A DNA stretch of 64,000 nt from positions 10,430 to 74,429 of the forward strand of contig JBGVBY010000003.1 in the NCBI GenBank assembly GCA_045226015.1. Direction: 5' to 3'. Below, in pieces: positions 58,764-64,000 of this stretch; position 1 is the stretch's first letter; every line of letters starts with the position of its first letter. The translations under genes and the position numbers were made by a program. The notes beneath the pieces are model-generated. The model did not search any database and was not told where the DNA came from. It saw only the letters and a program-made list of their open reading frames with translations. The DNA comes from UBA2450 sp045226015 (GTDB lineage: Bacteria; Bacillota_I; Bacilli_A; RFN20; CAG-826).

Positions 58764-59530
58764 AGACCGTAAGCTTACTTAATCGTTTGGCTAAAAAGTT
58801 TCCTAAGAAATATGCGAAGATGAATCATGATTTTGTTGGCCTTATGGTAGGCAAACTTCCTGAAGAAGTTAACAAAATTGTTCTTTGTTTAGATTGTGAT
58901 TGGGAAATATTCCCAAAGATTAAAGAAATCAAACCAGATTTAGTTTTAACCCATCATCCTTTAATATACGGCTATAGGTCGCGTGTCTTTAAAAGAGATC
59001 CTAGCAAGAAAGAGCTTTGTGATGAATTAGAAAAGGCAGGAATACCTGTTTATAGCATGCACACAAACTTTGATACTGGTGTAGATGGTATGAATGATGC
59101 CTTAGCATCAAAACTCAATTTACGTGACATTTCATCTGTTGAAGGAAACATGATGATGAGAGGCGGAAAACTCGAATCACCAATGAGTCTTGAAGAATTT
59201 GCTGAATATGCTAATAAATGCTTTGATGTAAGTTATTCTTTATTAATAAATAAAGGAACTAAGCAAATTAATAGTGTAGCAATCATTGGTGGAGGCGGAA
59301 GCGGTTATTGGCCACTTGCAAAAGATGCTGGCTATGATATTTATATCTCAGGTGATTGTCCACATCATGTGAGAAGAGAGATTGTTAACGCTGGTTACAA
59401 TTACTTAGATATGCCTCATGAAATTGAAAAGGCGTTCATTGGACAAATGAAAAAAATCATCAACACAATTGATGATTCAATAGAAATTATTACAATTGAT
59501 CACGAAAAAGAACCAAAGGTTATAAACTAA
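58760..59530 (+). CDS. Nif3-like dinuclear metal-binding protein
   Basis: 256 residues, the short form without the middle PII-like insert of Bacillus YqfO. Metal ligands: LTHHPLIY, HTNFDTGVDGMND and the C-terminal region (here DMPHEIEKAF). IGGGGSGYWPLAKDAGYDIY is the other signature. It probably acts as a GTP cyclohydrolase I-like or metallochaperone protein; its function is unproven. Its 3' end overlaps the convergent ispH by 11 bases. Confidence 0.9.
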   Translation: MKTVSLLNRLAKKFPKKYAKMNHDFVGLMVGKLPEEVNKIVLCLDCDWEIFPKIKEIKPDLVLTHHPLIYGYRSRVFKRDPSKKELCDELEKAGIPVYSMHTNFDTGVDGMNDALASKLNLRDISSVEGNMMMRGGKLESPMSLEEFAEYANKCFDVSYSLLINKGTKQINSVAIIGGGGSGYWPLAKDAGYDIYISGDCPHHVRREIVNAGYNYLDMPHEIEKAFIGQMKKIINTIDDSIEIITIDHEKEPKVIN

Positions 59531-60380
59531 TCAAGTAGTTATAAATTTGGTCAACAATATATTGTGGAGTAGAAGCCCCAGAACCAACTGCGGCTTTTCT
59601 TTTGTTTTTAATATCAATGCCCTTTAATTCTTCAAGATTATTCACCATTAGTACAAGGGACTCTGGATAATTCTCTTTTGCTATTTCAAATAATTTATTT
59701 GAATTACTGGATTTAGAGTGACCAACAATGATGATTAAGTCAGTGTCTTTATCGATTTTAAGAATCGCTTCTTGTCTTAATCTGGTCGCGTTACATATTT
59801 CATTTTCAATTCTAGCTTGAGGAAAGTGCTTAAGAATATCATTGTGATACTTGTTTAACTCATAAAAATTAAGCGTGGTTTGATTTAAAACAAATGGAGA
59901 ATCGTCAGTAATTAATTGGTAGTTAATTAGTAGTTTAGTATCATATAATGATACTTTGTTCGAAACAGACAAAGCAGCATTTGCTTCTTTATGTCCATCT
60001 TGACCTATATAAATTACCTGATGCCCATCGCTAATTTCTCTTTTGATTTTATTGAGGTTATCTTTTACCTTAAAGCATGTTGCATCATATGTAATCAAAC
60101 CCTTATCTTTTGCAATTACGTCCAATTCTTCAGAGTGTCCGTGAGCGGTAAACACTAAAACATCTCCTCTATTTAAATTTGAGATGTTCTTTTTGTCGCA
60201 ACCTTCAAGTGTAATAAATCCATCTCTATTCAAATCATCGATAAGTGATTGATTATGAGCAAGCATGCCAAGAATATAAATATTCTTATTGGGGTTTTCT
60301 TCTTTAGCTTTATATGCTAAAGAGACAGCTCTAGTTACTCCTGAACAAAATCCTTGTGGTTTGATTAATGATACTTTCAT
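59520..60380 (-). CDS. ispH: 4-hydroxy-3-methylbut-2-enyl diphosphate reductase
   Basis: 286 residues. The three cluster cysteines are visible: GFCSGV (Cys12), DATCFKV and EICNATRLRQ. It performs the last step of the MEP isoprenoid route, working with IspG (61296). Together they show that this organism makes isoprenoids by MEP, with a [4Fe-4S] enzyme sensitive to oxygen. The gene converges with nif3 (11-bp overlap) and diverges from nfo across 34 bases with a palindrome. Confidence 0.95.
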   Translation of the reverse strand: MKVSLIKPQGFCSGVTRAVSLAYKAKEENPNKNIYILGMLAHNQSLIDDLNRDGFITLEGCDKKNISNLNRGDVLVFTAHGHSEELDVIAKDKGLITYDATCFKVKDNLNKIKREISDGHQVIYIGQDGHKEANAALSVSNKVSLYDTKLLINYQLITDDSPFVLNQTTLNFYELNKYHNDILKHFPQARIENEICNATRLRQEAILKIDKDTDLIIIVGHSKSSNSNKLFEIAKENYPESLVLMVNNLEELKGIDIKNKRKAAVGSGASTPQYIVDQIYNYLISL

Positions 60381-60385
60381 AAAAT

Positions 60386-60397
60386 TATGTTAACATA
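60386..60397. promoter_or_regulatory. Palindrome in the ispH/nfo divergent region
   Basis: TATGTTAACATA, a perfect 12-bp palindrome 5 bases upstream of the ispH ATG, in a 34-base gap. A CATAAT on the minus strand overlaps it. Possible shared operator. Confidence 0.3.
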
Positions 60398-60414
60398 GTT
60401 AAAGGTATAAAAAT

Positions 60415-61299
60415 ATGAAAAATGAAAACATTTATTTAGGAAGTCATGTCGGATTAAGCGCTCCAGATTTTTATTTAGGAAGCGTTAAAGAAGCTTTGTC
60501 TTACGGAGCAAATACCTTTATGTTTTATACGGGGGCTCCTCAGAATTCTTTTAGAAAACCACTTTCTGAATTAAAAATTCAGGAAGGAAGAAAATTAATC
60601 AAAGAAGCGGGTATAGATGAGAGTAAGCTGGTTGTTCATGCTCCATATATTATTAATGCAGCAAACTATTCAAGACCTGATCTATATGAAATGTCTATTA
60701 ATACAATCGTTAGTGAATTAAAGCGTACTGCTGGCTTTGGGGCCAAAATTCTTGTTTTACATCCAGGTAGTCACGTAGGCATGGGCGCTCCTAACGGTAT
60801 AGCTGCTCTAGCAAAGGCCTTAGATGTCGCTCTTTCATGTGATGGTACTGATGTTAAAATTGCGATTGAAACTATGTCTGGAAAAGGACACGAGATTGGT
60901 ATCACCTTTGAAGAAGTAAGAGACATTATTGAAAAATGCCAAAAGAAAGATCGTTTAGGCGTGTGCTTGGATACATGTCATATATCTGATGCTGGCTATG
61001 ATGTTAAAGGCAATTTCGATAATATTATCGAAATGTTTGATAAGATTATTGGATTGGACCGTTTGTTAGTTGTCCATGTTAACGACACTAAAAACCCTAT
61101 GGGTGCGCATAAAGATCGTCACGAAAACATCGGTTATGGTTATCTTGGTTTTGATACACTTTATCACGTAGTACATCACTCACGCTTAGAAGGCATCCCA
61201 ATGATTCTTGAAACACCTTATATAAATGAAAAAGCTCCTTATAAGCAAGAAATTGAGATGCTCAGGAGCGGTAAATATATTGAGAATTGGAGAGACTAG
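60415..61299 (+). CDS. nfo: Endonuclease IV (AP endonuclease)
   Basis: 294 residues. TIM barrel with zinc sites: LVVHAPYIINAAN, VLHPGSHVG, IETMSGKGHE, CLDTCHISDAGYD and VHVNDTKNPMGAHKDRHENIG (parts VHVNDTKNPMG and HKDRHENIGYG). It cuts abasic sites in base excision repair. AAAGG before the ATG. Its stop overlaps that of ispG by 4 bases in the opposite orientation. Confidence 0.96.
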   Translation: MKNENIYLGSHVGLSAPDFYLGSVKEALSYGANTFMFYTGAPQNSFRKPLSELKIQEGRKLIKEAGIDESKLVVHAPYIINAANYSRPDLYEMSINTIVSELKRTAGFGAKILVLHPGSHVGMGAPNGIAALAKALDVALSCDGTDVKIAIETMSGKGHEIGITFEEVRDIIEKCQKKDRLGVCLDTCHISDAGYDVKGNFDNIIEMFDKIIGLDRLLVVHVNDTKNPMGAHKDRHENIGYGYLGFDTLYHVVHHSRLEGIPMILETPYINEKAPYKQEIEMLRSGKYIENWRD

Positions 61300-62345
61300 A
61301 ATTTATTAATTTCTTCTATTAAGGCTTCGTAGACTTCGTCTTCCGAAACATTTTTTATTATCTTATCTTTTTTAAAGATAACAAACATGCCTTTTCCACC
61401 GGCAATGCCTATATCAGCGTTTTTAGCTTCGCCAGGACCGTTAACAACACAACCCATAATTGCAACGTGGATCGGCTTATTAATAGTCTCTAAATAACTC
61501 ATAACTTTTCTAGCAACGCTTTCAACATCAACTTGAGTTCTTCCACATGTTGGACAGGCAACTAAGGTTGGATAGTTTGGATATAGTCCACAGTCATGGA
61601 GAAGTCTCTTACAAGTTATAATTTCGTCTTTTACATCGCCGGAAATAGAAATTCTAATTGTATCTCCGATACCATCTAATAGAAGAGGAGCAAGTCCCGC
61701 AGCACTTCTAATAACCGCGATGTCTTTAAACCCAGCTTCAGTAATTCCTAAATGTAATGGGTATGGAAAAGTATTGCTTGCTAATCTATAAGCCTCTACG
61801 GTCTCTAAAACATTACTTCCTTTTAAGGATATGACTATGTCATAGAAACCAAGAGATTCTAATATTTCAACATGTTTTTTAGCAGACGCGACAAGCTTTT
61901 CTGCTGTATATTTACTTGAATAATCGTGAACTTCCTTATCTAATGAACCAGAGTTGACTCCAATCCTGATTGGAATGTGCTTTTCTTTAGCCATCTCGAC
62001 AACTTTTTTAACGTTCTCAATATCTCCGATATTACCTGGGTTGATTCTTATTTTATCAACTCCATTTTCCATAGCTAGCAAAGCTAGACGATAATCAAAA
62101 TGAATGTCTGCGACCAAAGGGATGGAGATTCTTTTCTTGATTTCTTTTATCGCTAATGCGTCTTTTTCGTCCATAACGGATACACGCATCATTTCAGCAC
62201 CCAATTTAGCGCATTCATTGATTTGTTCGCTGACTTTTAAATATTTCTCAGTCTTGATATTACACATTGACTGAATGACGACTTTGTTTTGACCACCTAT
62301 AAATAGGTTGCCAATTTTTATTTGCCTAGTCTCGTTTCTTTTCAT
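61296..62345 (-). CDS. ispG: (E)-4-hydroxy-3-methylbut-2-enyl-diphosphate synthase
   Basis: 349 residues, the short bacterial form. TIM barrel, then the FeS domain with CPTCGRT and GCVVNGPGEAKNADIG. It forms HMBPP from MEcPP in the MEP pathway and needs reduced flavodoxin or ferredoxin; a flavodoxin is at 22589. On the minus strand TAAAAT lies 9 bases before the ATG and there is no Shine-Dalgarno. ispH and ispG flank nfo, as in other Bacilli. Confidence 0.96.
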   Translation of the reverse strand: MKRNETRQIKIGNLFIGGQNKVVIQSMCNIKTEKYLKVSEQINECAKLGAEMMRVSVMDEKDALAIKEIKKRISIPLVADIHFDYRLALLAMENGVDKIRINPGNIGDIENVKKVVEMAKEKHIPIRIGVNSGSLDKEVHDYSSKYTAEKLVASAKKHVEILESLGFYDIVISLKGSNVLETVEAYRLASNTFPYPLHLGITEAGFKDIAVIRSAAGLAPLLLDGIGDTIRISISGDVKDEIITCKRLLHDCGLYPNYPTLVACPTCGRTQVDVESVARKVMSYLETINKPIHVAIMGCVVNGPGEAKNADIGIAGGKGMFVIFKKDKIIKNVSEDEVYEALIEEINKF

Positions 62346-62441
62346 ATCGTTTATATTTTAGACTTTTTATTTATAAAATTATACTTTTATTATTTCCTAC
62401 ATTGTGATAACATTACATAGCGATTTAAGGAGAAACTATCT

Positions 62442-62606
62442 ATGGCCAAAGAAGAAAGAATCTCAATCACCTTGAAATGTACAGAATGCGGCGAGGAGAA
62501 TTATCTCACCTCTAAAAATAAAAAGAGCAATCCAGATCGTTTAGAGAAGATGAAATATTGCCCACGTTGCAAAAAGAAAACATTACATCGTGAGAAAAAG
62601 AAATAG
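62442..62606 (+). CDS. rpmG: 50S ribosomal protein L33
   Basis: 54 residues. Start MAKEERISITLKCTECGEEN, with two Cys pairs (CTECG, CPRCKKKT), the zinc-binding type. Ending KKKTLHREKKK is typical L33. AAGGAG lies about 10 bases before the ATG. It stands alone with its terminator. A second, Cys-free L33 might exist elsewhere. The 96-base gap to divergent ispG holds GTGATAAC as a weak -10 and nothing else I can assign. Confidence 0.95.
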   Translation: MAKEERISITLKCTECGEENYLTSKNKKSNPDRLEKMKYCPRCKKKTLHREKKK

Positions 62607-62623
62607 GTTATACCTATTTTTTT
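62601..62623 (+). terminator. Intrinsic terminator after rpmG
   Basis: AAATAGG (62601-62607) pairs with CCTATTT (62613-62619) around TTATA, followed by Ts. The stop codon is in the left arm. Confidence 0.82.
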
Positions 62624-62635
62624 CTTATTTGCGTT

Positions 62636-63286
62636 ATGCGTATCGAGAAATTTAATTACAATTCATATGATGACTTACTCGCTAATACGTATGTGGTTAG
62701 TGATGACGATAATTTTTGTGTTGTTATCGACCCTTCTTCCAATGGAGAAGATATCATCCGTTTTGTTAGTAAGAATAAGCTAAAACCAAAAGCCGTCCTT
62801 TTAACACATGGTCATTTCGACCATATACGTGGAGTGGATGTTTTGGTTAATGAATACAATATTCCAGTTTATATCCATAAAGACGATAGCGAATTATTAA
62901 CAAATACTTATTTGAACTGTTCATTCTTTGGAGGAGACGAGATTTTGATTAATTCATCTGCAACTCTAGTTGATGATAAGTGCAAATTGGATCTCCTTAA
63001 AGGAGAACAAATAGAAGTTATTCACACGCCTTTCCATACAGCAGGAAGCGTTTGCTATTATTTTATAAATAATAAATGGCTCTTTTCTGGCGACACTTTA
63101 TTCAAGAGTTCAATCGGAAGAGATGATTTGCCTCGTTCAAACCCACGTCAAAAAGACGATTCACTTAGAAAACTCATGAAGTTTCCTAAGGACGTTAAAG
63201 TTTATCCAGGACACGGATCAAACACTGATATTGGTTCTGAAATCAAAACGATTGAAATGATTACTAATAGTAAAATCTTTTTATAA
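62636..63286 (+). CDS. MBL-fold hydrolase (glyoxalase II-like)
   Basis: 216 residues. The binuclear metal motif is THGHFDHIRG, followed by HTPFHTAGSVCYYF, LFSGDTLFKSSIGRDDLP and VYPGHGSNTDIGSE. It matches the YqgX-like group of small MBL hydrolases. The natural substrate is unknown; hydroxyacylglutathione-type or bacillithiol-related thioesters are possible. The ATG has no Shine-Dalgarno and no clear -10 near by; only 30 bases separate it from rpmG. Confidence 0.9.
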   Translation: MRIEKFNYNSYDDLLANTYVVSDDDNFCVVIDPSSNGEDIIRFVSKNKLKPKAVLLTHGHFDHIRGVDVLVNEYNIPVYIHKDDSELLTNTYLNCSFFGGDEILINSSATLVDDKCKLDLLKGEQIEVIHTPFHTAGSVCYYFINNKWLFSGDTLFKSSIGRDDLPRSNPRQKDDSLRKLMKFPKDVKVYPGHGSNTDIGSEIKTIEMITNSKIFL

Positions 63287-63295
63287 AAATAATTA

Positions 63296-63312
63296 TTTGG
63301 TATAATACCAAA
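63296..63312 (+). promoter_or_regulatory. efp promoter inside a perfect 17-bp palindrome
   Basis: TTTGGTAT-A-ATACCAAA: 8-bp arms with a one-base centre. The -10 box TATAAT (63301-63306) is in the middle. A weak -35 (TTTTTA) lies 17 bases upstream. The leader is about 29 bases, with AAAGGA before the ATG. A repressor at this palindrome would exclude polymerase. Confidence 0.5.
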
Positions 63313-63341
63313 GGACTTAATTAAAGAAAGGACACAAACAA

Positions 63342-63899
63342 ATGGTTAATGTTACTGAATTAAGACCAGGAAACTATTTCATTGAAGAAGGTAATATTTA
63401 TCAAGTATTAGACATCTTATTAAATAAGACCGCAATGAGAAAAATGGTTGCCAAGGTCAAAGTTAAGAATCTTCGTTCAGGTGCAGTTACAGAAATGGCA
63501 CGTAATAGTGGATACGGCATTGAAACTATTAGATTAGAAAAACGTCAAATGCAATATCTCTATGATACAGGTGATGCATTATGCTTCATGGATCAAGAAA
63601 CTTACGATCAAATCGAAATTTCTAAAGAAAGACTCGCATGGGAAGTTCAATTCCTTAAAGGTGAAGAAATCGTTGAAATTACAAGTTATGATGGGGAAGT
63701 TCTTGGTATCAACTTACCTGCAAAAGTTGCTTTAAAGATTACACACTGTGAACCAGCTATTAGAGGCGACACAGTTAACAAAGCAATGAAAGACGCTGAA
63801 TTAGAAACCGGACTAAAAGTCCGTGTCCCATTATTCATCGAAGAAGGCGAAGTTGTTTTAGTCAGAACCGATAATGGCGACTACGACGGAAGAGCATAG
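63342..63899 (+). CDS. efp: Elongation factor P with unusual tip loop
   Basis: 185 residues, three beta-barrel domains. The N-terminal KOW-like domain reaches VKNLRSG (41-47). The tip loop that normally reads PGKG (residues 30-33 in Bacillus, Lys32 modified) is here T30-A-M32-R33, inside NKTAMRKM. The rest is typical: MQYLYDTGDALCFMD, GEVLGINLPAKVAL, and the C-terminal TGLKVRVPLFIEEGEVV. It stimulates peptide bonds at Pro-Pro. I recall a similar NKTAMR loop in Mycoplasma EF-P. Without a Lys at the tip, the usual modification cannot apply. Confidence 0.95.
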   Translation: MVNVTELRPGNYFIEEGNIYQVLDILLNKTAMRKMVAKVKVKNLRSGAVTEMARNSGYGIETIRLEKRQMQYLYDTGDALCFMDQETYDQIEISKERLAWEVQFLKGEEIVEITSYDGEVLGINLPAKVALKITHCEPAIRGDTVNKAMKDAELETGLKVRVPLFIEEGEVVLVRTDNGDYDGRA

Positions 63900-63911
63900 G
63901 AGGAAGTTATA

Positions 63912-64000
63912 ATGAGCACTGGTGGATGGGTTGGCGTTTTAATCGCTGCAGTTATCGCTGCTTTAGTTGCTGGATTCTTCCTTGCTAGATGGTTCTTCAA
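63912..64000 (+). CDS. N-terminus of a membrane-anchored protein (3' end outside window)
   Basis: 29 residues visible: MSTGGWVGVLIAAVIAALVA then GFFLARWFF. ATG 63912 has AGGAGG about 9 bases upstream and lies 12 bases after efp. One hydrophobic helix followed by an aromatic/basic edge. Both RNase Y (rny) and the small UPF0154/YneF proteins start this way; the visible part cannot decide. The next residues (a long Lys/Glu coiled coil or a short K-rich tail with NPP) would tell. Confidence 0.6.
   Translation, partial: MSTGGWVGVLIAAVIAALVAGFFLARWFF

Noticed and set aside
1..64000. tRNA, rRNA, CRISPR, insertion sequences, prophage
   Set aside because: No cloverleaf-like stretch, regular spaced repeats, transposase or phage genes were seen in the intergenic DNA, which is nearly all under 130 bases long.

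Overview
The window is about 64 kb of AT-rich, gene-dense bacterial chromosome. Nearly every gene is a recognisable housekeeping gene, and gene order follows the Firmicutes/Bacilli plan closely. TGA is used as a stop (for example at 670-672 and 8851-8853) and no gene reads through it as Trp, so the standard bacterial code applies, not the Mycoplasma code. Several traits point to a deep, reduced member of the Bacilli, close to the Mollicutes/Erysipelotrichia/RF39-type lineages of animal guts: a dimeric eukaryote-type glycyl-tRNA synthetase, an RNase J2-like protein, an EF-P tip loop like the one I recall from Mycoplasma, a short IF2, and oxygen-detoxifying flavodiiron and rubredoxin proteins. 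Genes for spore formation that sit in these same clusters in Bacillus (gpr and spoIIP between rpsT and lepA) are missing. A non-sporulating, probably anaerobic organism is therefore inferred; the species is not identified. I see no tRNA, rRNA, CRISPR array, insertion sequence or prophage.

Layout. 1-7365: translation/RNA cluster nusA(end)-rnpM-infB-rbfA-truB-ribF-rpsO-pnp, with a structured leader before rpsO. 7420-10444: a three-gene flavin/iron-sulfur dehydrogenase operon (GlpA-like, GlpB-like/NADH-oxidase-like, DUF1667). 10521-17682: RNase J2-like, ftsK, a type I pullulanase and plsC. 17683-22501: rsmF-like methyltransferase (minus), then pdp-dtd-mnmA, and a GNAT acetyltransferase (minus). 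22589-25063: flavodoxin, a four-domain flavodiiron protein and a small rubredoxin, forming an O2/NO defence unit. 25155-28662: alanine T-box, alaS, ruvX, DUF1292. 28659-29821: a split ChrA pair (minus). 29935-34324: greA, comEA-comEC, holA, rpsT. 34406-40253: an acyl-AMP ligase fused to an acyl-carrier domain, a YfcE-type phosphoesterase, fmt, and a RecB-nuclease/XPD-helicase fusion. 40280-49694: lepA, a degenerate Fic-like protein and a small membrane protein, hemW, then the CIRCE-controlled hrcA-grpE-dnaK-dnaJ operon. 49809-58104: a C39-peptidase membrane protein, ybeY-cdd-era-recO, glyQS, dnaG, rpoD. 58104-64000: trmK-nif3, ispH, nfo, ispG, rpmG, an MBL hydrolase, efp and the start of a membrane protein.

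The most interesting signal is a 41-bp promoter-like module found twice at the same internal spacing: before comEA-comEC (DNA uptake) and, 19 kb away, before a C39 double-glycine peptidase fused to an ABC-exporter-like membrane domain that has no ATPase. This suggests a shared competence-type regulon that links DNA uptake to peptide processing. Other notable points are: many genes whose start codon lies only 6-12 nt after a -10 box and has no Shine-Dalgarno (probable leaderless mRNAs); an rpsO leader whose hairpin loop is complementary to the Shine-Dalgarno; palindromes lying over the -10 boxes of ftsK, glyQS and efp; a dead-looking Fic fold inserted between lepA and hemW; and an EF-P whose tip lysine is replaced by Met.
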